A program made the translations under genes and the position numbers. This document shows positions 10,901-24,509 of a DNA stretch of 64,000 nt, in pieces. The DNA is from Planococcus citri (lineage: Eukaryota; Arthropoda; Insecta; Hemiptera; Pseudococcidae), in the NCBI RefSeq assembly GCF_950023065.1, contig NC_088677.1:73247469-73311468 (forward strand). Direction: 5' to 3'. Below the pieces are notes generated by a model. It did no database searches. It saw only the letters and a program-made list of their open reading frames with translations, and was not told where the DNA came from. How positions within the stretch are numbered: position 1 is the first letter of the stretch; every line of letters starts with the position of its first letter.

Positions 10901-13900
10901 ACCTTGTATCAATCAGGTAAAAGACAGTTTCCATTCTCCAATGGCAATTCTCATCAAATCAATTGTGATACTTTCGGAAGAACATGTGATAGACATTTTG
11001 CCAATCGCTTGGGAATTATTATTGGAATCGAATCAAGAAGTGGTGGCTACAGCGGCATCTCTTTTCATAGTTGCCGCTTTCAAAGCACCCACCAAAGCTA
11101 ATGAAATCATGCTGAAAGGATTGCAAAATGTTGAAACTGCTGTTCGCATCAATGCCATTTTACGGTAAGTGTGTGAGCAATGCTCGGCATAAAAATCACA
11201 TATGAATAGTGAATACAGTTCACAAATAAAACTTGGTTGCATTGTAATTTATGGGTCTAATTTTTCAGTTTTCAAGTATTATGGAGACATCGATATCAAG
11301 CTTGGCCTCGCATGGAAGAAAGAGCGCAAACAACGTTCAGGTTACCTCCTCCGTCCATAGAATTTACTCTAACGTCTCCGAAAATTGGAATTGAATCTTT
11401 ACCAGTTGTTGATCCTCCTTGGATGACAATTAATGCTGAAATTCCTGTAAATAAATTCCCAAAAGCTGAAGAGTCGCATGTAAGTATATCTCAGAGTATA
11501 TCTATAGGTATACCATGTACAATTGTACAATTTAGTTTTGGTAGCTCAAACAAGGATGATGGTGCCAATTTATTCTTTATTCGCAATTTAGCGACAATTA
11601 TCAGCAAGAAAGACCACTGAAAAGAGAGAAGTTCCTCCACCACCACTCACTTATCACGCTATGAAGCAAAAAACAACTGATGGTCGAGAATCATTTTTAA
11701 TTACTGCCATTCCAATTGCTATTCAAGCAGGATATGAACCTAGTGTGCCTCATGCTGTCGGAGATGTCGACCATGATGAAGGTAATATTCATAGTGTCAG
11801 TCTAGGTACTAAATATTAAGTACTGAGGAGGGAGGGAGGTTCACATTTTCATGTGAAATTTTTTTGTTGTTTGTCGAGGTCTCACTGCCTCATTTTTGCC
11901 TTTAGGAGTAGGGACTTTGGAAAAAAATTCAGCCAAATTGATGCATAAAAAAATGTCTTTTTATGGCAGTTTTGGTGAAAACCAACAACTTTAGGACCAA
12001 TCTTTTTTTGACAATCTTGGCACAATGAAAAAGAATTGGACCTTTTAGGAAATTGCACTTTCAAGGCACGGGGCTTTCATTTAGATTTGCGATTTTGAAA
12101 AAGATAGCCCTTTTAACTGTGGGTTGAGACTTGAACATTTCAAAAGTGAAAACCCCTAATAACGGTGTTTATTGCAGCCGATGACGAGTCCTGTGATACG
12201 CAAGAGACAAATAAACCTCAATTGCAGCAGCAATCGCAACAATCTCAGCAACAACAACAGCCCTTGTCGCAACAAAAAAGCAGCAACATTCATGGCCAGT
12301 CATTGGCTGTTTTGTTTCCATCTTGCTTGTGTTCTGCAGTCGTTGAAATCATCTCATTATTGGACGATGCAGCTGTCTCTGCAGATGGTAATTCGGTATA
12401 CGAAGTTGCATATCAGGTAGGCTACCATTCGTACCTGCAGGTACCTAACATTCTTCTGACGTGAGCTGAGTTTTTTACCTAGAGTTCCTTTTTGATTTTA
12501 TATTTCAGGTTATATGGAATTGTTTAGTCGAAGACAGCAGTCTCTTTTTGAGGTATATTTTGGAACGAGTGACTCGAGATAAACAAGAACTGATGTTCAA
12601 AATTTTAAGACACTTGATACGTTTTATACCAAAATTGCCTCAGCAAGCAGCCTTTGCTCTGTACAATTACATCATTGGATATGTAATGTTCTATGTGAGA
12701 TCGCCTCATGAAAATGGTCAAAAAATGATCGGAGCAGCGTTATCTATTTTGTGGATGGTAAGTTGAAACAGGCCCTTTTATACGTCCACAATTCCACATG
12801 AAGCATTTCACAATTTTTAAACTCATATTTTTTACAGGTTGTGCACAGCGTTCATGGCATAATGTTCAAAGATTTGAAACAAATTTTAAGAAAAGAACAA
12901 TGTGATATGGCAATTTTATTAACTGCTCATGCCCCATCCGCCAAAAAAATAATCGTTCATGGACCTCAAGGTAAATAATTAGAACATGTTCGAATAATTC
13001 GTACCTATACTCTTACAAACCCACTAGTAGGTAATTTTTTAATTCTATGAATATCGTGTAGAGCAAGATGGTGGTGGTATTCCTTCTCAATTTCCTGTTC
13101 AAGAAGATACACAATTTTGCCAGTTATGGAGAGAATCTCTTGATTATTTCAACATCGAAGAAAAAGATTATAAAGAATACTTTCTGGTGGATCACAAAAC
13201 TCGTTAAGTATACCTGTAGTGGCTCATAAGTTGTGTGATGGAATTGATAGGTTATTCATTGTTGTGTTTTTCTATGCACTTGACAGATCAAATACACAAT
13301 GTGAACTCCTACGTTCGCGATTACTACTGTTTCAAAAGGTCACAATATCCTCAACTCGAATTAGTGCATATGAAACCAGAAGATGCCTTTAATGCTTTGC
13401 AGAGGCAAGAATTACTCCATAAATTCATCGAAATAGGCAAAGTTCTACTCACATGGGCTATTTTGAAGAATGTCGACATGGTAAGCAGATTTAAACAGCG
13501 ATCTGCAAATTGGTGCAGGTAGATCACTTATTCGCCGACTATTTTTATTTCAGGTTATGCAGAGGGTGGTATTTTTGCACGAGGAGCTGATAAAAATAGG
13601 CTCATTCCCTCGTAAAGCCCTTGAAGCAGATTTGGACCTTTACAAAAATGGCGAAATGGGAAAAGTAAGGCGTTAATTTTGGCTTTTATGAGATTGGTTG
13701 ATTGGTTGCCGATGATATAATGGTGACATTTTTTCGTTATTTCTGCAGGAACTATTAGGTCTGGATGTTTTGCATAAATTTATGTGGGTACGTCTGATTG
13801 CGCGTATGTTCGAAGCAATGGCGGGAAATTTCGCATACTCTAGCGATATCCATCTGTCGATGAATGTGCTAAACGGTGCATTAATGCTGCACGGTGAAGA

Positions 13901-16900
13901 TGCCTGCATTTTACGATACGTTATGGCTACTTATATAAATGCAGCGTACAACTTTAAGAATATTTTCTCCACAAATGGGTGAGTTTATGGACTAAGCACA
14001 CTACATATCCACTTATTGCAGGGTGTCTAGTCTTTTGAAGAAATCATTTTCCCTGGATTTTTCAATTTTCCAGACCAATTTTTCAAACCCCGTAAACTTT
14101 TGAAATCTTGGGGGGGGGGGATGTTGAATTCTTCATGATGGACTTTCAAAAACTTGAAGGAAAAATTCGACTAATTTCCTATTTTAAATAATTCAAATAT
14201 CAACTTTAAGAACTTGAAGAACTTTTGACCAATTTTTGACAATATCAGATTTTTGAAGACTTCAAAAAATCATCACTTTTTGAAATTTCCACTCGTGTCA
14301 CACTGATTTTGAAAAATTATGAAACATCTGCCGAATTCTTCATTATTATGTCAGGTGTCTAAAAAGCCAAAATGAGCTCAAAAAGAGGGATAAAAAATTG
14401 TCAATTTTCAAATAATACAATAGGTATTGGTACAAAACCTGGGATTTCAAGGACAGAAAATTCATTTTAAGAGACAATTCAATTTTCAACGCCAAAATTG
14501 GCTCAAAAAGTAAAATAGTGAAAATTTTCAAAAAATCACAGTATGAGTACATATCAAAATGTGGGGTTTTGAGGGCATCAGAATTCATTTTTGAAGACTA
14601 TACCATCCCAAACACCATAATTGGCTCCAAAGATCAGGCAAAAACTTGACAATTTTCAAATTATAATTTTTTTTTAATTTTTAGAATCATTTTGGTAAAA
14701 AAAGAATTTTTTCATTTTGTAAAAATTTGAAATTTAAAAAACTAGCCCGAGCGTAGCGAGGGCAAAAGATTTTGAAAATTCCTGTTTTGATAAATGAAAG
14801 AACAACGACGTTTTTATAAGAGGAGGTTGATTTTTTAAGTCAGTTTCTTTAGTAGATTCGACATTTTGAAAAGTTACTGACATTTTCAAGATTTGACAAT
14901 GGGGGGGAGGGGTCTACTCCCCTCCATAGTTTTGTCACCGATTCTCTTCTGATGATAGTTGAATTTACGAATTCTTCAACTTTTTCGACATTTTAGTGAC
15001 TTTCCCAGAAGGTGGAAATTCCCTGATATTTTCTGGTTTTCTAGAAAAGGACACCCTGACTCGCTACATAACCTAAATGTACGAGTAATAAGTTGTGCAT
15101 TGTAATGCTTTAATTTTGTTTGTTTTTGTAACAGGTATTTTCTGATTATGCCTACTCTTTTGCAAGTTTACTCGAGTCATAATACAAACAGTTTAGTGAC
15201 CAGAACAATAGAGTACACAGTGAAACAATTTTACCTGATGAACAGGAAGCCTTTCATCTTGCAAATGTTCGGCAGTGTATCAACCATTTTGGATATTGAC
15301 GACAGCAGTCAGTATGGTCGTGCTCACGAGGTAAGATTTTAGGGGGGAAAAACTTTTACAAGAGTGAAATGCAAATTTCTGAACATCTCTATGATGTAAA
15401 GTACCTAGGTACTGGTGCATGAAACTGATTGTTCCTCGTTTGTTTACGATATCGATACAGGTGGAATCGAGCTGTTTATTTCAATTATTACTGAGCTTAG
15501 AAACTCCATCACCGGATCCTCTCAACATTGGTGAATTGGTAAAGGAGGAAAAGCCTTTGAAAGCAATTGATTTTTGCTACCACGATGAAAACGAGATGAT
15601 AAATGTTGTCGATTGTATTTCTCTTTGTGTTATGGTTGTATCTTACGCTGCTGATTCGCTACGAGCTTATCAAATGTTGGTAAGTTTTCATTTTTGCTGG
15701 AAGCATTCACAATTCCACATTATATCTATGTTTGTTTTGCCTCCTAAAATTTCAATAATGAGATAAGTCAAAGGAAGAGGCTCTATAAAAGCTGCTTTTA
15801 GACGCCTGAAGAATCACTATGATATTTTCATTACAGGTTATTCTTGAAGCCATTTTACCATGCTACTTGAGACAAATTCAATCCTCGGAGTATCGTAAAA
15901 ATGGAAAATCTGAACGAGAAATCATTGCACAGTTGGCCATATCAATTAAAACTTTAGTCAATAAATGTGAAGCATTGACCAAGTAAATGAACAGTCCGAA
16001 GTTTGCTGCGCTCAAAACTCAAAGAAGTAATTTCCAAGTGTGATTTTGAATTTTTGTTTTGTTGAAGGAATTACAATGGTCCACAAAAAACTACCCCCGA
16101 GCATAAAACCTCCAGTCAAAGAAACTACAGCAAAGGACCTTATTCGCCTGCTTACGACTACGATGACGATTCCAAGTATATCATTGATAGAGGACGTTCG
16201 AAGATGACTTATGATAGGGATGCTGATGATTCCGAACAAGTACGCCTTCATTTATTTCCCCTGGTCAAATTGTGACGTTTGTTTATGCAATGGGATTTGC
16301 CCTTTTTTCATTCTTCAGCTGTTGCGAACGGATTTTCGTCGACCGAGAGATGTACTTTTGTCAACCGTTGCTGATTTTGTCACAAAAAGTTCCTGTAGAT
16401 TAATCGAATTGTATAAAAAATGCCCTTTGGATGGCAAACATGTGGAATTGTTAGACCTACGTTCATATGTGGTAAGTCTCAGAGGAGTCTCGTAATTTTA
16501 TGCATTGTAATCGCTTTTCATGAAGAGATTTTTTTTAAAAAATCTAATCAAAGTAGGTATAGTCTCATAATTTTATCCATTGTAACTAATACCAATCTTT
16601 CGACCTCAATCAGAGTTGACCGAGTAGGTTTTTTTTTAAATCTGTAGTCGTAAGGAAGTTTTTACTATTCAACTCAAATTTCAAAAATTCCAAGACGAAA
16701 AATTTTTCAAAATCAAACGTTTACAGGACATCAAATACATTTGACCTGGTTTCGATTCAATTCTGTCATGATGAGAAAATTATTCTCTGCGAGCTGCCAA
16801 AGTTTTTCAACAAAAAAAGTACGATACTTAAATGCTGTGCTTGGAGCGTTACATTTTCTTTTTTGATAGGTCCTTTGAATTTCTTTAAAGGCCATTCAAC

Positions 16901-19900
16901 GTAAACTCGCAAAGCATTTAGCACTTGGGATAGCCTTGGCCATTATTCAAAAAATAAAAATGGGGGAATAAACTTTAATGAGAGATGACGAAACCGCAGG
17001 TCTTCCAGTACATTAGAAATATTCAATCCTCTAACGCCCCATACTGACCCCCCAAAAGTCCCTAGAAAATAGTGGATCGTCACTTAAACTTTGATATCCA
17101 GTATAACGTACCAATTCGATGGAAAATGTAATGTAAGCTGATATTAACATGATTATTAATTTCGCTAGGTAAATTTGCCACGAGCACCAATATTTATAAA
17201 ATCGAAACGATTTTCGGTTCATGAAGCATTGAAAAATTACCAAAAATTGACCAGTGTCAGTCACCAAAGCATTCCATGTCAACTGGCCGAGTTTTTTGCA
17301 TTTGGGGGTTTTTCAATATTTTTTGATCTTGTTGAGAAATGAAGAATGGCGCAAACCACAATTCTTAATGTGTATTTGCAGGAAAATTATGAGTGCTCGA
17401 AGTTTTGAAGAAAATATAGCGATATCGCGTAGTTGAGGCAGGTTAACGTAAAAACTACAAAAAAATAGTAAAAATTTGGAATTCTTTTCAATTTGTGGGT
17501 TCATAGAAGCGCTTTTTAGAGATTTGGTGAAAATCAGCGTTCCCACCTTTTTAAACACTAAAAGTTAACTGGAAAAGTTCATAAAAATTATTCTGAAAAA
17601 ATTGTTTCAAGTGCAGCTTTTCATGTTGATGAACTGTATTTGAAAAATTGGGGTGACTTTTTTCATATTCTCAATTTTAAAAATTTCAAAGATCTTGAAA
17701 AAACATGACTTCTTTTCTTAAAAAGTTGAAATTGTGTCAATTGAAATTTTTTTATAATTTTTAAACGTGGAAGCGAAGGAGAAATCATTCTCCAACTTTT
17801 CCAGATGATTTTCCTAGCTTAAGGAGGTGGCAACATTGATTTTCACTACATCTCCATAAAGCACGTCTTCTATGGGCCCACAAAATAGAAACAGTTTCAA
17901 TTTTGCACCCTTCGTAGTTTCCAAGTTGACATCGCTCAAATTTTAACAATGCACATAATATTTTTCTCAATATTTTGAGTATCCCTATCTTCCCTAAAAA
18001 TGCACTTAGAGAACTGTGGTTTGTGCTACTTAAGTGCCTACTAGATGCATAAAAAATAACAATCACCGACCCAAAGTGCAAAAGGCTCTGGCTCTGCAAT
18101 TTGACATAAAATGACTCTCAGGGCATTATATGCTCAAGTAAGAGGCATAAGTATTTTGAATTTTCCTTTCAAATTCTGTCACTTTTTAAAAATGGTGCTC
18201 AAGATGCGAGAGATGCAATGGCATTGCTGAATAATTTTTCAAACTTGAGCAAAAAATTTGAAAAAGAATCGAACATCTTGGAAAACTGCATGGATTCAGT
18301 GAGCTGTAAGAGCTGTTAGTTAGAACTCTCTTCCAAATAAATTGAATTGACTGAAGAGTTGATTTATCTTCAAAAAGATTTTTCCCAACCCTGAGTTCAA
18401 AATTCACATTCGCGTTTGTAATTTCAAACTATGCTTGTGTACAGAGATTGGCTGATATCGCCATCACACTACTGAAAGTATCACCCTACGATCCGGAAAC
18501 AATGGCTTGTAAAGGTCTGCAAAGATACATGTCGCATTTATTGCCAGCTACTGATTGGAGCAACGAAACTATACGACAGACTCTTCTTTCTATGTTACGA
18601 AGAGTTGATAAAATGTTTGTAAAAATATACAAAAAAGCGTCCATCCGGGTAAGATAATTCGCCCACAAATTTGTCCTTAGTACAGTAGGTAATCCAATTC
18701 AGCATTAATATGCCTACTTGTTTGTTTTTTCAGAGGCAAGTGGACTGGGCTGCGGCCAGCGGAATTTTGAAAGGCGTTTATGAAACTTTATCCAGATATC
18801 CTTCTTTAGTTTTTCATCAACCTATGAAAGCGCTTATAAACACCTGTCAAGTAAGTAATTTTTGGTCCTGTGATGTAGTATCTACGTTCGTAAAACCTTC
18901 TTACCTCGTATGTACGAGGGATAGTTGGAAAGTAAGTTTCACATTGCTGAAAAAGTATGAACGCGCGTGGATATTTTTTGACCAAAATTTGAGGAAATTA
19001 GTAAAGTACTGATAAAAACATTCCGTCCAAATACGTGGTATTTGGTCAAAAAAAATTTTGTGGTTGTAATAATTATGACTAAAATTCATCAAGAATTACT
19101 CAAAACATCATACTAATATTATTTCAAGTTAGGACGTTAATTGGTGCTGTAAATTGTTCATATTGTGATGGTTGCAAAATTTCTGGTGCTGCAGCTAGCT
19201 GAGTGACTCACGACAATGCCAACATTCAGCAGATTATCACTGAACAATCTTCTTCATTTGGATTTTGATTGAATCAAAATAATGTTAGTATGTTATGTTT
19301 TGAGTGGTTCTCAATCAATTTTCCAATGAATTTTTCTTTTGTTAGCTTGAAAAATTAATTTTTTCTAAAATATAATTTGTGGACAGAATGTTTTTATCAT
19401 TACATTCATTACTTTACTAATAACGCTGTAAAATATGAACAACGCACCCAAATGCAAAATAAATTTTGTCAGATCTGGTTGAATGTTTGAACTATATTTC
19501 CTCAAATTTTGGTCAAAAAATATCCACGCGTTCATACTTTTTCAGCCATGTGAAACTTACTTTCCGACTATCCCTCGTTCAAGTACCTACATCCTTTTTT
19601 GTGACCTCCAAAACAAAGAGTGCCTGTTCCTAGCATAATCAAACCAACTTTCATTTATGAAAGAAATAAAAGGTTATTTGTAACTATACATAGTGAAAAA
19701 AATGTAACACCACAACTGTATCTAACGATCCATCATGTGTACGTGATTGCAAGAGAGTTTTTGCTTTTTGCCTTTTACTACTTACTACCTACTTACCTAT
19801 GAATAAATGTTAATATATTATACTATTTTATTGTGATTTAAAAAATTCTTGAGATTGAAAGAATTAGGCTACATTTGGTACTGATCAATACTATTTGCTG

Positions 19901-22900
19901 TACAGCTGTGTTGATTATGGAACAATAATTTAGATATGTAGGTACAACGATGTTTTTTTTTCGCAACAAAAACTTCAGAACCCAACTACATAATTATTAT
20001 GTATCTCATTATCATTGCATATCTATTTTTGAAACCCCTATAACTTGCAGTATGCTTACTCAACTCTTGATTAAATTCCAGGCATTGATCACAGCAGATA
20101 CCGCAAGCTTAGGAATTGGAGAAAATTTATCATCAGCATCGGTAGCAGTTATGTCCAAAGTACCGCCTCCTCAATTCATATCAATTGTCATAAAATTGAT
20201 AGCTTTGCAGATTCTAGCATTTGGTGTAAGTTGAATGCATCATCATCAGTCTTCACATTCTGTACCATTTTACACCTGGATCATCAATTATTCATGATCC
20301 ATTATTACCTTTTATAGGAAATTTACTCGCTAGAACACGTGTGTGGATCTTCCATATCATCTCCTTTACCAGAGAAAGTGGAAAATATTTTTGTCAATTT
20401 TTTACTGCCGTTTTGTTTGAGAGTAGGAGGAGGTGCAAGAGGTAAGTCCATAAACTATGATCTAAGTATTTTTCCTTTCGTCTTCTTATATCTAACCTAG
20501 ACTTACTGATGTACTTTGCCTACTTAATTTTGATCAATGATCATTGTACAGATGAAGTGTGTATCCGTCAAAATGATATCACATTCGCCTTGACTGCGGT
20601 GTTGAATTTGATGTCTCCATCAACCAGCAGAAGTTTTGCTTCGGGATCTCAGAATTTGAAAACAATGTCTGAAATTCGTACCGCGTCTATGACTTATAAT
20701 TCGAGAGATACGAAAATTGTCTCCGGACTGTCGCCTTTCATTTACAAAGTAGCTTTTTTGGGTAGGTAGGCTTACTTCACATGAGGTGTGCCATATACCA
20801 CCTTCAACTGGTTTATTAACATTACATCATTAGGAATGATTGAAATTTGAATTAAATACATTGTATCGTTGTTATGGAATAGGTTTGAAAATAATGCAAG
20901 TTTGCTTCGAGTCTGAACTAAATGCACACTGGCAAAAAACTGCTCGTACGATTAAAGAAGTATCTAAAGTTACTGAAGCACGATTGTCGTTCTGGAACTA
21001 CTTAGAATTCCTCGTTTCAAACAGAAACCCTTTATTTATAATTCTACTACCATTTCTTCATCAAAGAGTAAGTTTTCCCGAGTGACTGAGTGATTAGATT
21101 GCCAATTCCCTCTCAGAGAAGTTGGTTTTCTGGTAGGTACTTATTTTTGTTTTGTTTTGTTTTTGGTCAAATGCAGGTTATACAACCTTCAGTAAACGAA
21201 ATAGAACGACAAGCGCAATTGAGAGTGCGAGAAAAACTGATATCATTCAATCCATCTCCGCCTATGTGTCGATCATCTTTAGTATTTCAACTTAAAAACG
21301 AATTGAGGGATTTAAAAATGGAAATAGAGAATAAAAAAATAGGTGGGTATGATTGTTGATATAATAGGTACGCTGAAATTCATTCTTTTCAATTTTTTCT
21401 TACCTTTGTCCACCAATAAAATTATTTCACAGAATTAGATACAAAGACTAAAGATAGTTATGGAGGTTCATTGGATGTACCAAATCAAAGGACCTCCTTT
21501 TCGGATTATTTGGATACTCATAATGCTCAATGTGAAAACTTGATTCATAGAGGTTTGTATGTTTGAAATTTTAAAAGTAAAGTAAGAATATATGTAACAT
21601 GGTATACCCCCTACTCTCAAGAACCTCGCCCCTGATTTGATTTCGACCACAATTTTTAAAAGAGCATAATATAAGTATAAAACCGTTTTATCTGAAGTTT
21701 CAGCTGCCCAAATTGGATAATATGGAGAATCCTTGAAACCAAATTCAAAATTGGCCATTTTCGCTAATTTATGCTTTTTTCAAACAATAAAAATAAATAG
21801 TATTACGCCTATGATGAAAATTAGTTCTGGTACCAATATCAAGTCCCACCTCCCAACAAACCATCACTTACAGTTATTCTAGTGGCCCAAACGCCATTTT
21901 CAATATCTCCAGATTCATAAAATGTCTCTAGAAGGCATGCAAATTACTTTGGGCAGCGAAAACTCTAGTAATTTCTTTTGATTGAGTGGAAATCAATTGG
22001 GGCAGCTAAAAATCAAGTTGAGGCATATTCTAGACCCATTTAATGAGTTTATCGCGTTTGACCTGATCTCCAGGCAGACACCTCAAAGGCGTTTTTCTAT
22101 CAGAATATTTTTTAAAATTGAAGACTGCTGATAAAAGACACTCTTGAGGTTTTGACCTGGAAATTGGCTCAAATGAGAGTAAATTCTTTCAACAGGTGGG
22201 TGATGAGCTACACGAGTTCTAGCTGCCCAAGTTGATTTCCATGCCTTCTAAAGAAGTTAAAAATTGAGTTGGAGCTTTTATAGCTGTAAATGGTGAAATT
22301 TAGTTTTAGGAAATGTATACTATTAGTTTCAAGACCAATTTCCACCATTTTTACTGAACAAAATAATTTCAAAAAAAAATTCAAAACATTGTCAAAAATT
22401 GAAAAATTAATTTGAGCAGCTGAAATTCTGGCTTGGAAGGAGGTTTCATTGATAGGTTCCTAATGAAGGATAAACTTTCTATGTAAGTATATGTTGCCCA
22501 TCTCCACTTGTTCTAACAATTTGTTCAACTGTTGTCATATAAAGGTTCAATTACAAGTACTCAAGGTAGTGGTAGTGGTAGCATTCACGAAGTCTCATTT
22601 GCAGTTGGTGTTAAGGGTTCAAAAGGTCAGTATTTGTGTTCAATTAGAATGTTTTGTATTCAATCACTTGAGTATTGATACCATGGGTTGAACTATTTCA
22701 AAAGTTTCATTAGGTAGGTACCTATCATATTCACAATGTGTTATTTCAGGTGACATATTTAGCTCAAATGAAGAATACACGACAAACTGCGAAGGCACTG
22801 GCAAGCCTTTCATTTCAAGACTTCATAGATCAAAAGCCCAAAGCAGGAAAACATTTCATTTTCGAAAAAGTAGAATAGAACAGGTTAGTTCCTGACTAAA

Positions 22901-23760
22901 ATAAAGTTCAAGTAGTTTACTGATTGTTTTTTTTTTTTTTAAGCAGACATTGGTAATGGTAAAGTAATTTAAATGAAAAAATGTGGATAAAATATTGAAA
23001 AATTGAGAGGCTATTTTCCCTCTTTTCTTTTCCATAATTTTCTGGGAGTACTTGCTGAAAATGCTGGACTCTTATTATGAATTTATGACCATGAAGGGCT
23101 CAAGTTTGGTGTAGTTACTCATAAAAAAATGTTTCTCTATCAACATACCGATACCGAATTACAATTGCTGTTCGGTACTTTTCATTTTTAATCTCAATAA
23201 GTAGGTAGCCTCTCACCTTCCATCTACAAAAAGAAAAGACAATTCACTTCAGACTTACAACTTTAAATATTTCTCACCATCCAGATGGATTTTTTTGCTA
23301 TTATTTATCACATCACTTGCCTATAATTTGTGGTTTAAATGTTACCATTCTTTTATAGAAACCACAAACAAAATCAGCTCCGGCAAGTGTGAATGTGTCT
23401 GAAGTGCAGAGTCCAACAAGCGTTTCAAATCAACCTGTATCTACTCCACAATCTATATCATCAGTGTACACTTTGAAACCGCCAAATTCATCTCAAGCAG
23501 CCTGCGAAATGTCTTGCGAAGAAGATAGTTTATTATCTCAAACTACCTCGAGCACATCCGGCTATCGTGAAAATTGTAGTTTATTAATGATGCAGTTGGA
23601 ATCTCCCAGAGAGATTCAACATTGTTATCCATCGAGTAGTAACTCAACACTCGTTCCTCCTGTATCTCCCGAGTCCTTTGAAAGTGATGATAATATTCGA
23701 TCGAGTCAACATTCTGTGTTGATGGTTTATGGTTCACAAGATAAGAATACAATGTTGTAA
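7974..23760 (+). CDS. unc80: UNC80 homologue, C-terminal ~1,915 residues (32 exons, 5' part outside window)
   Basis: UNC80 is a very large helical-repeat protein that, with UNC79, assembles with the sodium-leak channel NALCN (narrow abdomen in flies) and controls its level and activity in neurons. Recognised by conserved blocks: an ERKISF start block; NSLNYYC...HQNFCHPFCYRR (10204-10323); WRHRYQAWPRMEE (11269-11479); SFLITAIPIAIQAGYEP (11592-11781); YFLVDHKT then NSYVRDYYCFKRS (13062-13480); FNGALxLHxED-like LNGALMLHGED (13749-13978); EKPLKAIDFCY (15461-15679); FRRPRDVLL (16319-16471); LADIAITLLKVSPYDPETM (18445-18648). The first exon matches human residue ~1,400, so the N-terminal half is missing. 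Stop TAA at 23758-23760. Ser-rich, low-complexity tail as in the family. Oddities: an insect-type Gln tract near 12220-12265 and non-consensus donors GTTTGC (8424) and GTTTGT (21553). Identity is secure; a few exon edges could shift. Confidence 0.96.
9024..9631. mobile_element. Element with 16-bp terminal inverted repeats and degenerate CCCAAAACCGAAA array
   Basis: Left terminus GTGGGACTGAAACGAT (9024-9039) and right terminus ATCGTTTCGGTCCCAC (9616-9631) are inverted copies with one mismatch. The interior is rich in imperfect units of the type aatcccaaaaccgaaa, strongest at both ends and inside-out with respect to the centre. No target duplication is obvious. It sits in the unc80 intron 8708-10203, 21 bp from the next element. 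Confidence 0.6.
9653..9896. mobile_element. 244-bp MITE, TA target duplication, hairpin interior
   Basis: Termini CACTGAGAAAAATCAC and, inverted, CACTGAGAGAACTGTT, flanked on both sides by TA (9651-9652, 9897-9898). The interior is a near-complete hairpin built from actacatttcttagta and its inverse. The TA duplication fits a Tc1/mariner-related MITE. It lies in the same unc80 intron as the preceding element. Confidence 0.8.
14019..15058. mobile_element. Element with CAGGGTGTC termini in an unc80 intron
   Basis: The left end CAGGGTGTCTAGTC and the right end (inverse CAGGGTGTCCTTTTC) bound 1,040 bp that nearly fill the intron between exons ending 13978 and starting 15135. The interior has a G11 tract (14110-14120), a second G-rich stretch near 14900 and the word cccgagcgtagcgagggc near 14745. 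There is no open frame of note and no convincing target duplication. Family unknown. Confidence 0.6.
16472..18444. other. Long unc80 intron without recognised feature
   Basis: This intron of about 2 kb separates two phase-0 unc80 exons. I see AT-rich sequence with short, non-coding open frames on both strands and no clear inverted-repeat element. A frame of about 100 codons on the minus strand (17785-18099) has no recognisable similarity and I take it as chance. Confidence 0.5.
18914..19578. mobile_element. 665-bp terminal-inverted-repeat element in an unc80 intron
   Basis: Left arm ACGAGGGATAGTTGGAAAG and right arm (inverse) ACGAGGGATAGTCGGAAAG. Pairing continues about 100 bp through aaaagtatgaacgcg and the block gaccaaaatttgagg. 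It lies between exons ending at 18850 and starting at 20082. The interior has no coding frame. Target duplication is not evident (flanks gt / tcaag). Confidence 0.65.
21690..22460. repeat. Foldback repeat, family C, in an unc80 intron
   Basis: The left part starts at cagctgcccaaattgga and contains tctagaaggcatgcaaat. The right part carries the inverses atgccttctaaagaag and gagcagctgaaattctgg. The centre is near 22060. It occupies most of the intron between exons ending 21552 and starting 22545. Related to 5370-5865. The ends are uncertain by tens of bases. Confidence 0.5.
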
Positions 23761-24509
23761 TGTAAAAGATGAATACTCATCAGCCAAAATTTAGAGGGGT
23801 CGTTGAACCAGTGTGTATTAATTTAGTGCATCAATCCAAGTGTGTTCGCGGGCCTTTGGGGGTGAGAGTATCAGAGTAGTTCATAAACTACAATGTATTT
23901 AAGATCAATACTTCCATATTTTATCATTGTGCACCAACTGAAATAAGTACCTATGTAGGTAGGTAATGTAAAAACATAGAGATGATTGAGATTAGCAAAT
24001 TATACTTAATTAAGAGTAAAATTATGCAAAGAGGGAGGTTTATCTAAACTTTGGAGAGATGTAGTTTTTCTCCTATTTTATAAAGGCAGGAAGAGTAAGA
24101 GGGCAAAACCTTAAACATTCTGAGTCAATGATTTTGAATCTCAGGTTATGGTTATCCTCAGTTCCACTTACCATGTTGTTGTTTTTTTTTGCCATAATGT
24201 TATCGTCCCTCTCGTGCAAGTCCCCAGTTTTAGTAGTAGAATGTGAGTATACATATGCCTTATTTTATTTTTTAAACGTACATGAAATTTTTACGTTATT
24301 ACATTGTTATTATTATTCATTTACTTTTTACTATGTTCAAAATGACAATTCGATGTCGAAATATAAATTTGTTGCGATTGAATTGGAATTTATTTGAGTG
24401 TTCAGAAAATATAATGTAATGTAACAAAGTAAAATAGGTACCTAAATGGAAGAAACTTCAATTCCAACTCGCTGAGGAAGTTGTAGCCTATGTATAATAG
24501 CCTAAAAAT
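23761..24509 (+). other. unc80 3' untranslated region and adjacent spacer
   Basis: AT-rich sequence after the unc80 stop. No further exon is seen. I do not see a strong AATAAA close to the stop; ATATAA-type variants occur near 24360 and 24408, so the cleavage site is unknown. The block ends where the first copy of the large direct repeat begins. Confidence 0.45.

Larger units (their letters stand above)
7974..23760 (+). other. unc80: Exon map of unc80 in this window
   Basis: Exons read from splice sites and frame: 7974-8080, 8174-8423, 8508-8707, 10204-10323, 10411-10589, 10639-10810, 10917-11164, 11269-11479, 11592-11781, 12178-12416, 12509-12757, 12838-12970, 13062-13202, 13287-13480, 13554-13664, 13749-13978, 15135-15330, 15461-15679, 15837-15982, 16068-16239, 16319-16471, 18445-18648, 18734-18850, 20082-20225, 20318-20441, 20552-20761, 20883-21067, 21177-21342, 21433-21552, 22545-22625, 22750-22883, 23359-23760. 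All introns are GT-AG and every junction keeps the frame (5,745 coding bases after the first two bases). The acceptor at 11591 was chosen over one at 11607 because only it keeps phase. Large introns (8708-10203, 13979-15134, 16472-18444, 18851-20081, 21553-22544) are where most of the inserted repeats lie. Confidence 0.88.

Noticed and set aside
17785..18099. 104-codon minus-strand open frame in an unc80 intron
   Set aside because: No similarity, no splice or polyadenylation context, and Cys/Leu-rich composition typical of chance frames.
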